A model generated the notes under the pieces. It was given only the letters and a program-made list of their open reading frames with translations, did no database searches and was not told the DNA's origin. Source: Spirochaetota bacterium (GTDB lineage Bacteria; Spirochaetota; B62-G9; DRHN01). From it: a stretch of 36,398 nucleotides of DNA. The DNA is taken from NCBI GenBank assembly GCA_030673105.1, contig DAOVJS010000007.1, positions 1 through 36,398 of the forward strand. The letters run 5' to 3'. Position numbers and translations under genes: made by a program. Shown here in pieces: positions 9,310-18,694 of the stretch (positions are counted from its first letter, which is position 1; every line of letters starts with the position of its first letter).

Positions 9310-9813
9310 ATGATGAATCTTATAAATAAAGTTTTAGAGGAAAATGAGCTTCCTTTTGATGTGCTGAGCCTTATATTCAGTAATTTCACAACAGTCACCC
9401 GGAAACAGCAGAGGCCCCATTTAGAAAGTTTATTTTCTATTCTATCGCTATCCTTTGAAATTCAGGCAAAGAACCAGCTAAGGGAAAATATTTTAAATGT
9501 AGAGCAAAAGAATATTCTCGGAGTTTTTCAAGATAAAATAAAGGAGGATTTACAGGAAAATTACCCGGAAGGTTTTAAAATATCTGAAGTATTAAAACAA
9601 AGAGGCGCTCTAAGAGCCCTAACCTGGGGACAAAAAGTTACATCTATTCAAAATTCCCTCATCAAACGATTTATAAAGTCTGGTGAAAGTATAATTAAAG
9701 AAAACGAAAAAATTCATGTCTGTGAAGCATGCGGGTTTGTAATTATTAAAAATAATACTCCGGATATATGCCCGGTTTGCAAGGCTCCTTCCAGTAGATT
9801 CGTTTCTTTTTAA
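9310..9813 (+). CDS. Uncharacterised protein with C-terminal rubredoxin-like zinc/iron ribbon
   Basis: C-terminal HVCEACGFVIIKNNTPDICPVCKAPSSRF; RBS GAGGAG upstream. Confidence 0.75.
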   Translation: MMNLINKVLEENELPFDVLSLIFSNFTTVTRKQQRPHLESLFSILSLSFEIQAKNQLRENILNVEQKNILGVFQDKIKEDLQENYPEGFKISEVLKQRGALRALTWGQKVTSIQNSLIKRFIKSGESIIKENEKIHVCEACGFVIIKNNTPDICPVCKAPSSRFVSF

Positions 9814-9837
9814 ATTTGAAAATAGGGAGGCAATACT

Positions 9838-10470
9838 ATGTTTGCCGTAAGAAACATAAAATTATGTACAAAGGATTGCATGTGTCTATATGTTTGTCCA
9901 ACAGGGGCCACTGATACTGAAGATGGAAAAATCGATGTAAGCAAATGTATCGATGGATGCAGACTATGCGTCGATGCCTGCCCGTCCCATGCTATCTACC
10001 TGATTTATGATCGATACCCTGAAACCACTCTCCCTGAAAATGACGTTGTACAGGTCTTGACTAAATTGCTTGTAAAAAAAGCGGAAATGTTTATCAAAGC
10101 ACAGGTTATATCAGAAAATGAAAAATTAAAAAACAGGGCCAATTTTTTCAAATGTCTGGGGCTCTCAAACAAAATTACGGCCGAAGACTGCATAAGAGAA
10201 GCAGGTTGCCTGATTCCGGAAGAGAAAAAATTCAATAATCTTGTTCAATCAAATATGGTTCAGAAATTATTTAAGGAAACTTACAAACGATCGGATGATA
10301 ATTCAATAGAAATTATACTAAATAATATTCTCGAATCTCTAAGATTAAACAAGGATGCTGATAAAATCACAATGTTTCTATGTGAAAATTGTGGTTATGT
10401 ATCTACTAAAAACATACCCGGGGATTGCCCTCATTGTGCTTCAAACAAAATAAGGACCATTAAAGATTGA
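9838..10470 (+). CDS. 4Fe-4S ferredoxin-type protein with C-terminal rubredoxin-like ribbon
   Basis: CTKDCMCLYVCP and CIDGCRLCVDACP clusters; C-terminal FLCENCGYVSTKNIPGDCPHCASNKI; RBS ggagg upstream. Confidence 0.85.
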   Translation: MFAVRNIKLCTKDCMCLYVCPTGATDTEDGKIDVSKCIDGCRLCVDACPSHAIYLIYDRYPETTLPENDVVQVLTKLLVKKAEMFIKAQVISENEKLKNRANFFKCLGLSNKITAEDCIREAGCLIPEEKKFNNLVQSNMVQKLFKETYKRSDDNSIEIILNNILESLRLNKDADKITMFLCENCGYVSTKNIPGDCPHCASNKIRTIKD

Positions 10471-10558
10471 TGAATTTGATTAAATGACTATGTTCCATAA
10501 GAATGCACCTGAAGATTCCCGTCATTAATATTAATCGCGGCGCGTTCTCCTATTCGGC

Positions 10559-11743
10559 TTAAAATAAATTCTTAGCCTTTTTTTTTAGAAAAAGGAACAG
10601 GAACACACATATGAGGAAAATTAAAAAGGAAAGGGACAACGGCACCTTAAAGGTATTTGTAATATCTTTGAGAAACCCGGCAAGGGCCGTACTCATTACC
10701 TGCCCTGATCCGTGGATGAGAGTTGATACTCCGTAAATCTTTGCCATTTCTTTTTTACTCACTTCATCACTGATGATACTGGCATTTACTATGATATAGC
10801 CCATATATGAAAAACCAAATAGAAAGGTTGAAGCATAAAAGATTATTTCCAACCTGAATGGAATGATAATAAATATCGACAATGTAACTAATCCGCTTAA
10901 AATGATGGCAACATTTAATTTATTAATTTTATCAGAAAGAATACCCCATATAAATCCTGAGAATATTGAGTTTATACCAAAGAGTGACCACATCATTCCT
11001 GTTGACCGTATCGAGAAACCGATTTCGTTCACAGAATATGTGCCGAAAAAGGTTGCATAGATGATGTAGGAGAACCCTGTTAAAAAGTAAATGATTACTG
11101 TTATTCTGAGCGGGGTATTTGTTTTAAAAATGTGTAGAATACTCTTCTCTCGATCTTCTTTTTCCTTATCACCTTCCAAGATTTTATGAGGCTTTAAGAA
11201 AATAAGAGATAGAAGAAATACAAGAAAATTAATAACCGCAAGGGCATACCAGCTTATTCTATATCCGGATGTTTCAGAAAGTACGAGCAGCATAGGAATA
11301 AAATAACCGCACAGCACAATACCGGTACCTGCGCCGCTCAATACAATGCCGAAAATTCTACCCTTTTTATCAAAGTGCTGGTTTAAAATTGATATAAGAG
11401 GAATGTAGCTCCCCGCAGCTCCCGCTCCCAGAGCAATCATTGAAACAAAAAGGATACTGAAATGAGAAAAATATCCAAGGGTAAATAGAGAGAGGGAAAT
11501 CATGAAAACAGACAGTTTAATGGTTAATTCCGCACCAATGATATGCGCAAGTTTTCCACTTAAAAATGAATGTACAGTATATCCTAATACTATACCCATA
11601 CCGAGAATTCCCATTTTTGTAGTGGTAAATCCCAGAGAACTCATCATGTCAGGAAGTATGAGTGTATAGGTAAATCTCCCGAAAGACATTGTAGTTAGCT
11701 GAATCAGAAATCCAATAATGACTAGACGAAGCTGCTGTTTCAT
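10559..11743 (-). CDS. MFS transporter (YbfB/YjiJ-like)
   Basis: 394-aa polytopic protein, GRFTYTLILPDMM...GYTVHSFLSGKLAHIIG. Confidence 0.75.
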   Translation of the reverse strand: MKQQLRLVIIGFLIQLTTMSFGRFTYTLILPDMMSSLGFTTTKMGILGMGIVLGYTVHSFLSGKLAHIIGAELTIKLSVFMISLSLFTLGYFSHFSILFVSMIALGAGAAGSYIPLISILNQHFDKKGRIFGIVLSGAGTGIVLCGYFIPMLLVLSETSGYRISWYALAVINFLVFLLSLIFLKPHKILEGDKEKEDREKSILHIFKTNTPLRITVIIYFLTGFSYIIYATFFGTYSVNEIGFSIRSTGMMWSLFGINSIFSGFIWGILSDKINKLNVAIILSGLVTLSIFIIIPFRLEIIFYASTFLFGFSYMGYIIVNASIISDEVSKKEMAKIYGVSTLIHGSGQVMSTALAGFLKDITNTFKVPLSLSFLIFLICVFLFLFLKKKAKNLF

Positions 11744-11769
11744 GCCTATCCCAGTCCCCCTGCTAACCT

Positions 11770-12909
11770 CTATATTACTCCCTTTATCGCTGTTTCGATA
11801 TCCTTCAGGCCGCTTCCCGTCACCAGGAGGACCACCTTTGAGTCTTGCGGAATTTCATCCTTTACTTTAAGAAAGCCGGCAAGCGAAGCGGATGCCGCAG
11901 GTTCCGCGAACAGCCCGGTTGTTGAGGCCAGCTCTTTCTGGGCGCGGATAATTTCCATATCCTCAACCTCCACGCACCTGCCGCTGTATTTTTTTATGTA
12001 CTTGATAGCGAAATAGCCGTTTCTGGGGATATCAACGGCAATGGAATCAGCAACAGTTTTTGAGTGATAAGACTTATTGAAACTTCCTTCTTCAAGCGCC
12101 CTTGAAATAGCACTGCTTCCTCTTGCCTGAACCGCATATATTGTCGGAATTCGATCTATCAAACCCGCGCTCATCAAGTCCTTAAAGCCCTTGTATACAC
12201 CTCCAAGAATAACTCCATCTCCTGTGGGGATGAACATGAAATCCGGAGCTCCTGAAAGCTGTTTGAATATCTCAAGCGCAGCGGTTTTTTTACCTTCAAT
12301 AGTTAATGGATTATACGCGGTGTTCCGGCTCAAGCCCCCATGTATCTTTGTATACTCCATGGAAAGATCGTAAGCTCTGTCATAATTCCCGTCTACAGCA
12401 ACAACCTCAGCTCCATACTGAAGAGACTGAACCCTTTTGGCCCGGGGGGCAGCTGCAGGAATGAATATCCTGATATTAAGCCCGGCAGCGGCGCCGATTC
12501 CCGCCATTGAAGATGCCGCATTACCGGTAGAAGCCACAACAACATCCTTTATTTTCTCCCTGACAGCAAAGGCGGCAACCAGAAAAGAGGCCCTGTCTTT
12601 CAAAGAGCCGGTTGGATTAAGGCTGTCATCCTTGATGTAAAGGTTTGAAAATCCTGTCTTTTTTCTGAGATTGAACGGTGCCCAGAGAGGTGTACCCCCA
12701 ACAGGAATTGGTGGGAAATACTCCTTTTCCACAGGGAGTAAATCAAAGATATCAAAATCCTTGTCAAATTCCCCCTCGATACCAACCTCAAGAACTCCCC
12801 TGAGGGGTTCACAGGCCTCCTGCTTTTGCGAGCACCGGGGACAGACCATCAAATCCCTGCTGATATCATAGCTGCTGCCGCATTCTATGCAAACATAGTA
12901 ATATTTCAC
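11770..12909 (-). CDS. Threonine synthase-like PLP-dependent enzyme (GTG start)
   Basis: N-terminal ribbon CIECGSSYDISRDLMVCPRC; PLP motif DDSLNPTGSLKDRAS; STGNAASSMAGIGAAAGL. Confidence 0.8.
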   Translation of the reverse strand: MKYYYVCIECGSSYDISRDLMVCPRCSQKQEACEPLRGVLEVGIEGEFDKDFDIFDLLPVEKEYFPPIPVGGTPLWAPFNLRKKTGFSNLYIKDDSLNPTGSLKDRASFLVAAFAVREKIKDVVVASTGNAASSMAGIGAAAGLNIRIFIPAAAPRAKRVQSLQYGAEVVAVDGNYDRAYDLSMEYTKIHGGLSRNTAYNPLTIEGKKTAALEIFKQLSGAPDFMFIPTGDGVILGGVYKGFKDLMSAGLIDRIPTIYAVQARGSSAISRALEEGSFNKSYHSKTVADSIAVDIPRNGYFAIKYIKKYSGRCVEVEDMEIIRAQKELASTTGLFAEPAASASLAGFLKVKDEIPQDSKVVLLVTGSGLKDIETAIKGVI

Positions 12910-12923
12910 TATAAGTTCCTTTA

Positions 12924-13027
12924 TATACGATCCGCGCTTGCCTGCATCATAACTGTTATCGGATCATTGCAGGTATATATATACGAAATCCGCGCTTGCG
13001 CGCATCATAGTGTGGTTATCGGATCAT
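12924..13027. repeat. Imperfect two-copy tandem repeat (period about 54 bp) in the leader of the threonine-synthase-like gene
   Basis: tatacgatccgcgcttgcctgcatcataactgttatcggatcattg / tatacgaaatccgcgcttgcgcgcatcatagtgtggttatcggatcatta. Confidence 0.8.
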
Positions 13028-13036
13028 TATTGATTC

Positions 13037-14362
13037 TTATTTGATTTCATCCATGCGCTGCCATAAACGCCTTGCAGCCCGGCTTGCTTCTTCGTAAACC
13101 GGCTCTATGTCAAAAGGGAACTGTCTGTTTTCATAGACCGTGACTCCATTTACGATTACTGTTTTAACATCCCGTGAGGACAACCCGAAGGCGATATGCC
13201 CGGCAATATTTTCACCAACCAGCGGTGTGGGGCTCTGATAATCATAAATTACAAGATCCGCTTTGTAATTTTTTTCTATCTTTCCAAAGCTCATGTTAAA
13301 ATAGCGCTCCAGCAGGCTATTTCCGCTGTGCAGAAAATCAAGAAAATCTGAAGGCCAGTACTCCCCTCCCGAATCTCTGTGCTTGAAGAAAGCGAACTTC
13401 ATCTCCTCAAACATATCACTCCCGATCCCATCCGTGCCCAGGGCGACATTGCGGAATGATGGAAGTTTTTCAGCATAACCGACCCCGTTGTTCATGTTGG
13501 ATCGCGCGTTATGGACAAGGAAACTGTCATGCCTGTTCAACTTTTCAATATCGGAATCAGTGAGATGCACACCGTGGGCGCATATTGTTTTTTCGTTTAA
13601 AAGGCCACAGTCTTCCAGCCTCTCCGTAAGGTCCTTTCTATGAATGTGACTGGAATATGAAGGATCATAAAGGTCCTCTGCCAGATGTATATGAAGCCCG
13701 CGGCCCGTTTTATTAACCGCTTCTGCCAGCATGCCCAGGGCTTCTTCTCCAAGGGTAAAAGGAGCATGGGCCCCAACGGCAGCCTCAATAAGATTATCCG
13801 TAAGCCCTGATTTCCTCTCTCTTTCAATAGTTTCAGCAAAAGAAATATTTTCATCAATCCCGTCACTCATTCCTCTGTTCCCGTTCCTGTCCGTTACCTC
13901 GTAACACAAAATCCCTCGAAGACCGGCCTTCTCAAAAGCACTTTTCAGAACTTTCAGAGAGCCCTTGATAAATGAAGGTGAGGCGTGATGATCTATCACC
14001 GACGTGGTGCCGGACCTGAGCGCTTCAATAGCGCCAATGAGACCGCTGTATAAAAGTATCTCTTCATCAATGGCCCTGTCCAGCTTCCACCATAGATTTT
14101 GTAAAATAGACACAAAATCTGTTGACGGTTTGATTTCAGCAAGTATTCCACGGGCCAGAACGGAATAAAAGTGGTTATGGCCGCAGACCAGCCCGGGACT
14201 GACCAGTTTACCTTCAAGGTCGACTGTACGTGTATCCTTCCGGTCCACGATGATATTCTTTCCCACATCGACAATTCTCGGCCCATCGATTAAAATATCC
14301 ATCCCATTTTTCACCGCGGCGGGCTGGAATTGAAGTATACAGGCATTTTTTAACAGTAGCAT
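13037..14362 (-). CDS. ssnA: SsnA-like putative aminohydrolase
   Basis: MLLLKNACILQFQPAAVKNGMDILIDGPRIVDVG...SPGLVCGHNHFYSVLARGI; linked to ygfK and ygeW homologues; RBS aaggag. Confidence 0.8.
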   Translation of the reverse strand: MLLLKNACILQFQPAAVKNGMDILIDGPRIVDVGKNIIVDRKDTRTVDLEGKLVSPGLVCGHNHFYSVLARGILAEIKPSTDFVSILQNLWWKLDRAIDEEILLYSGLIGAIEALRSGTTSVIDHHASPSFIKGSLKVLKSAFEKAGLRGILCYEVTDRNGNRGMSDGIDENISFAETIERERKSGLTDNLIEAAVGAHAPFTLGEEALGMLAEAVNKTGRGLHIHLAEDLYDPSYSSHIHRKDLTERLEDCGLLNEKTICAHGVHLTDSDIEKLNRHDSFLVHNARSNMNNGVGYAEKLPSFRNVALGTDGIGSDMFEEMKFAFFKHRDSGGEYWPSDFLDFLHSGNSLLERYFNMSFGKIEKNYKADLVIYDYQSPTPLVGENIAGHIAFGLSSRDVKTVIVNGVTVYENRQFPFDIEPVYEEASRAARRLWQRMDEIK

Positions 14363-14388
14363 GCAGTCTCCTTGTACCTATTCAACAT

Positions 14389-17300
14389 TTAATTAACGTG
14401 TCCGTTAACTAAATAGCCATGATCTTTTAAGACAATGCTTATTAAAGCTCCAGCCTCACGCATGTTACCGGAACCATTACCTTTAAGAATATGAGAGTCA
14501 GTAAAAAACAGTTCGCCGCTCCTACCGGCATTCAACGATCGGAGGCTGCCGTTCAGCCTCAGGGTTACTGACCGGCTGCCGGCTGACCCTGTAACGACAA
14601 ATCCATCATTTTCACTGTTCTCAAAGTCATCTTTCTGATTGAATAAAGTCAGCTTGTCCCTGTAGGGCAGACCGTCATAGGGGCAGAATGTGGCGCAGTT
14701 GCCGCATTCATTGCACAGGGCGTCAAGATGTATAATCTGCCAGGCGTCTTTAAAGCCCTCTTCCCTATCAACCATAATCGCCACGTTTGCCCTGTTCGGG
14801 CAGACGTCCACGCACTTGTTACAGATACTATTGCACTCCAGGCATCGCCCGGCTTCGTTTTCAGCTATCAACTTATCATCTTCCTGTTTTTTAGGAAAAA
14901 CAAGCCGTCCTTTTTTTGAAAAAATCTCTGATGCCTGCTTCATCCGGACCGGACCCTGTTCGAAATCCTCATCCTGCTTCTTCCTGATTAAATCCCGATC
15001 GAAGCCCTCATCCAGCCCCTTCCGTTCGAACCCCTGTTCGAAATCCTCATCCTGCTTCTTCCAGCCTTTAATCTCCTTTCGGGCGATCGCTTCCGCGGCT
15101 TTCCGGGCATCGGCGATGGATTCCACAACCGTCGAGGGCCCTCGAAAAGCGTCGCCGCCTATAAAAACATTTTCTATATCAGTCTCAAGTGTTGCCGAAT
15201 CTATATTCAGCCAGCCCCGTTTATTCAATTTCAACCCGCCTGCCGCAAGAATTCCCAAATCCGTATATTCTCCGATCGCGCTGATCACGGAATCAAAAGC
15301 CAGCTCTTCAATCTCATCAGTCGGCACCGGTCTTTTCCGGCCGCTTGAGTCAGGATCGCCTAAAGTCATTTTACGGCATTTCAGAATCCCGCTTTTTGAA
15401 AATGATTCAGGCAGCATCAGGGGCATGAACCTGACCCCCTCTTTCAGGGCGCTGTCAAACTCCTCCCTGTCCGCGGGCATCTCATCTTCGGTCCGGCGGT
15501 AAATAATCGTAACCTTCTCTACACCACCAAGCCTCAGGGTCGACCGGGCACTGTCCATGGCTGTATTTCCACCTCCCACAACCGCGACACTCCGGCCGGG
15601 GTCAAGAGTGCCTGGATCCGTATTGAAAGCCCTCAGGAAGTCCAGCGCGTTATAGACATTTTCGTTTTCCCCGGTTAATTGCAGTTTCCTGGAAACCTCA
15701 GCACCGGTCCCGATAAATACATATTTATAGCCTTCATCTTTGATTTCTCTGATAGAAAACTCTTCAGATACGTTAAACTGAAAATCCACACCCATTGCCC
15801 TGATAGCAGAAATATCTCTTTCAACAGCAGCAGCGGGAATTCTGAAATTAGGCATCACATGGGCGATCACACCGCCGGGAGAATCCTGTTTCTCAAACAC
15901 GGTCACGCGGAATCCGGTTCTCGTGAGAAAGTAAGAAGCCGCCAGTCCCGCGGGCCCCGCGCCTATAACAGCGATTTTTGTTCCCAGCTTTTTACCCGAG
16001 TCGCGGCTGATGGTGCTGTACGCATTTTCTCCATACAATGCAGCAATCCGTTTTACTTCCCTGATGCAAACCGGCCCTTCGTAGTCTAAACGGGTGCAGT
16101 TGTACATACACTGATGATCACATATGTATCCCGTTATATTTGGAAGGGGATTTTTTAGATAGATAAGCTCCAGAGCCCGGTCATACTTCCCGGCCCCGGC
16201 AAGCCGGATGTATTCCGGTATATCCTGCTGTATCGGGCACGCAAGAACACATGGCGCCGTATAGCAGTCGATCAGAGGCAGTTCTTGTTCCACGCGAACC
16301 GTCTCTGTTCCCCTCCAGCCTTTCCTGTAACAATCCTTTTTTAAAGCCTCATCCGCTGCCCGGCCGAGCTTTTCCACATCAATACGACTCGACTCGCCCC
16401 GCCCTTCAATTAGTGGTTCCAAAATACGGGCCATTTCTGCCATTCTCAGATACCCGCCCGGCTTTAACAGGTCAGTTACTACTGTGATCGGCCTGATCCC
16501 GGTATAAAAAATCATGCCGATATTCATTTGAGAAACCCCTCCTGAAAAGGATACAGGGAGGGCGCCGTCGAACTCCCGCGACAGTTTGTAAGCCAGAGAA
16601 ATTGTAAGCGGGAAGAGAGCGCGTCCCGACATGTACATCTCATCTCCCGGAAGGATACCGGGCGTGTTTACCGTCCCGAGAGTGTTTGAGAGCTTAATTC
16701 CAAAATGACGCCCGCATTCAGCGGCGAAACCTGAAAGCCTCTCGAGCATCCCTACCGCGTCGTCATACTGAAGGTCACCGGCAAATGCAGACTCTTTAAG
16801 CTCAATATAGTCGAAACCAAGAGCGTCAAGGATATCTCTGACTCTTTCGTACCCAAGGAGGGTGGGGTTCAATTTCACAAATGTATGAAGCCGTTTCTCC
16901 TCCATGAGGTATCTGCTGATCGCTTCAATTTCTTCAGGCGGACATCCATGCATAGTAGAGAGAGTCACAGACTCAACTATATGAGGTGAAATTCCGCTTA
17001 AAATACTATCAGACACTTGCACCTTCCCACCCATTCCCATAAATTCTGAAAAATCTGTACTTCTGATAAAGTGAGCCAGCTCCTCAAGATGCCTTTTAAA
17101 AACACTCCGCCCTGAAGCGTCGTACAGGCCTGTAATAAACCTTTCCATTCCCGGTGTTTTGATCCCTTTCAGGTCGTAGCCCACGCTGGCATTAAATACA
17201 AACGAGCGCCTACCGGTTGGGCGCATATTGAATAATGTTTCCATAAAATGGAGCAGTATCCATGCCTTTACATACTCGTCAAAAGCCTGTTCAAGGGAAA

Positions 17301-17637
17301 GCTCTTGAGACCACTCTGTATTATAGCCCTCATCCCTCGCGTCAATGCAGGGCTTCTCGAACTCCAGACTGTCAAGTTTCTGAACAGTCTTGAGCTCAAA
17401 AAAACGCCCCCCCACCAGATATGCGGCAGCTATGTTCTGGGCCAGCTGTGTGTGAGGCCCGGCCGCAGGTCCGACCGGGGTATCGCAGGTTTCATCGAAT
17501 ATCCTGATACTTTCATGGTTTTCTTTCCTGAAAAAGCAGGATGAAGGTATTCCGAAAACGCTCTGCTGCTTCCGGTATTCCCCGCTTATCCAGTGCAGCA
17601 TCTGCTCAAATGGAATCGGCCTCATCCTATCACCCAT
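14389..17637 (-). CDS. ygfK: YgfK-like putative selenate reductase subunit (DHOD-like / GltD-like / ferredoxin multidomain)
   Basis: MGDRMRPIPFEQMLHWI start with AGGAG upstream; GltD-type CVLACPIQQDIPEYIRLA, AVIGAGPAGLAASYFL, VAVVGGGNTAMD; C-terminal CNSICNKCVDVCPNRAN and CNECGNCATFCPYDGLPY. Confidence 0.88.
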   Translation of the reverse strand: MGDRMRPIPFEQMLHWISGEYRKQQSVFGIPSSCFFRKENHESIRIFDETCDTPVGPAAGPHTQLAQNIAAAYLVGGRFFELKTVQKLDSLEFEKPCIDARDEGYNTEWSQELSLEQAFDEYVKAWILLHFMETLFNMRPTGRRSFVFNASVGYDLKGIKTPGMERFITGLYDASGRSVFKRHLEELAHFIRSTDFSEFMGMGGKVQVSDSILSGISPHIVESVTLSTMHGCPPEEIEAISRYLMEEKRLHTFVKLNPTLLGYERVRDILDALGFDYIELKESAFAGDLQYDDAVGMLERLSGFAAECGRHFGIKLSNTLGTVNTPGILPGDEMYMSGRALFPLTISLAYKLSREFDGALPVSFSGGVSQMNIGMIFYTGIRPITVVTDLLKPGGYLRMAEMARILEPLIEGRGESSRIDVEKLGRAADEALKKDCYRKGWRGTETVRVEQELPLIDCYTAPCVLACPIQQDIPEYIRLAGAGKYDRALELIYLKNPLPNITGYICDHQCMYNCTRLDYEGPVCIREVKRIAALYGENAYSTISRDSGKKLGTKIAVIGAGPAGLAASYFLTRTGFRVTVFEKQDSPGGVIAHVMPNFRIPAAAVERDISAIRAMGVDFQFNVSEEFSIREIKDEGYKYVFIGTGAEVSRKLQLTGENENVYNALDFLRAFNTDPGTLDPGRSVAVVGGGNTAMDSARSTLRLGGVEKVTIIYRRTEDEMPADREEFDSALKEGVRFMPLMLPESFSKSGILKCRKMTLGDPDSSGRKRPVPTDEIEELAFDSVISAIGEYTDLGILAAGGLKLNKRGWLNIDSATLETDIENVFIGGDAFRGPSTVVESIADARKAAEAIARKEIKGWKKQDEDFEQGFERKGLDEGFDRDLIRKKQDEDFEQGPVRMKQASEIFSKKGRLVFPKKQEDDKLIAENEAGRCLECNSICNKCVDVCPNRANVAIMVDREEGFKDAWQIIHLDALCNECGNCATFCPYDGLPYRDKLTLFNQKDDFENSENDGFVVTGSAGSRSVTLRLNGSLRSLNAGRSGELFFTDSHILKGNGSGNMREAGALISIVLKDHGYLVNGHVN
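14905..15060 (-). repeat. 13-aa (39-bp) periodic repeat in the YgfK linker
   Basis: KKQDEDFEQGFER / KGLDEGFDRDLIR / KKQDEDFEQGPVR / (MKQASEIFSKKGR); a 31-bp exact DNA repeat recurs at 14954-14984 and 15032-15062. Confidence 0.85.
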
Positions 17638-17722
17638 AATCATCTCCTGCCTGATTAATACTGCTCTGCTGAAATATTCTTTCAATCTCGCTTAGCATAA
17701 TTTTTTTGAATAGCCCGGGAAC

Positions 17723-17739
17723 ATTACCTATCAGGTAAT
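17723..17739. other. Perfect 7-3-7 inverted repeat just downstream of the carbamate kinase stop
   Basis: attacct-atc-aggtaat between carbamate kinase and ygfK. Confidence 0.5.
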
Positions 17740-17740
17740 T

Positions 17741-18694
17741 TCATTTAGAATGGATGTGAGTCCCGCTTTCGCCTTTTACGGCCCTTGCGAGGGATCCGGG
17801 AGCAGTGATTATTGCCTCTTTTCCACCATGTTCAAGAAAGTATAAAACCGCCTTGATCTTGGGAAGCATGCTGCCCGGAGCAAAATGACCCTCGTCTATA
17901 TACTTCCGGGCCTGCTCATCGTTTATTCTGTCCAGAGGTTTTTGATCAGGCTTTCCAAACTGAAGGCAAATCTTTTCAACAGAGGTGGAAATTATAAACA
18001 GATCCGCTTTTAACCGGGAAGCCAGAAGACAGGAGGCACTGTCTTTATCAATAACAGCGTCCACTCCTTCATAATCACCGGACTCGTTTTGAAAAACAGG
18101 AATTCCCCCTCCGCCTACTCCGATAACACAGAAGCCTTCCTTTACTAAAGCCTTTATTACCTCAATTTCGATGATCTTTTTTGGTGCCGGAGATGCCACA
18201 ACCCTCCTGTAGCCCCTGCCGGAATCATACACAATGTGCCAGTCTGGATGAATTTTTCTTATACCTTTGATCAGCTCTTCAGAGAAGAAAGATCCGATAG
18301 GCTTCGTTGGATTGGAAAATGCCTGGTCATTCCTGTCCACCTCAACCTGTGTCACAACTGTTACGGCATGCTTTGTTATGCCTCTTTTTTTAAACTCATT
18401 ATTTAATGCCTGCTGAAGCTGATAACCGATTGCCCCCTGTGTGTCCGCGACACAGCTGACAAGAGGAACTATATGCATCCCGGCTATTTCATGGGCCAGT
18501 TCTGATCTTCGCAGTATAAAACCAACCTGAGGGCCGTTGCCGTGGGTAAGTATAACATCGTAACCCTCTTCAATGATATCAGCTATTTGCACCGCCGTTT
18601 CACATATCGCTTTGTATTGATCTTTAACTGTCTTATGTTCCTCATCTTTTATTAGGGAGTTTCCACCAATAGCAATTAGCGCAAGCTTTCCCAT
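17741..18694 (-). CDS. Carbamate kinase
   Basis: LIAIGGNSLIKDEEHKTV...ILTHGNGPQVGFILRRSELA; CVIGVGGGGIPVF; ATG abuts the upstream TAA. Confidence 0.92.
   Translation of the reverse strand: MGKLALIAIGGNSLIKDEEHKTVKDQYKAICETAVQIADIIEEGYDVILTHGNGPQVGFILRRSELAHEIAGMHIVPLVSCVADTQGAIGYQLQQALNNEFKKRGITKHAVTVVTQVEVDRNDQAFSNPTKPIGSFFSEELIKGIRKIHPDWHIVYDSGRGYRRVVASPAPKKIIEIEVIKALVKEGFCVIGVGGGGIPVFQNESGDYEGVDAVIDKDSASCLLASRLKADLFIISTSVEKICLQFGKPDQKPLDRINDEQARKYIDEGHFAPGSMLPKIKAVLYFLEHGGKEAIITAPGSLARAVKGESGTHIHSK

Noticed and set aside
14954-15062. tRNA T-loop-like gttcgaa motifs
   Set aside because: They lie in the ygfK linker repeat; no cloverleaf possible.
14690-15502. 270-aa plus-strand ORF
   Set aside because: Antisense to ygfK; Ser-rich low-complexity translation with no recognisable family.
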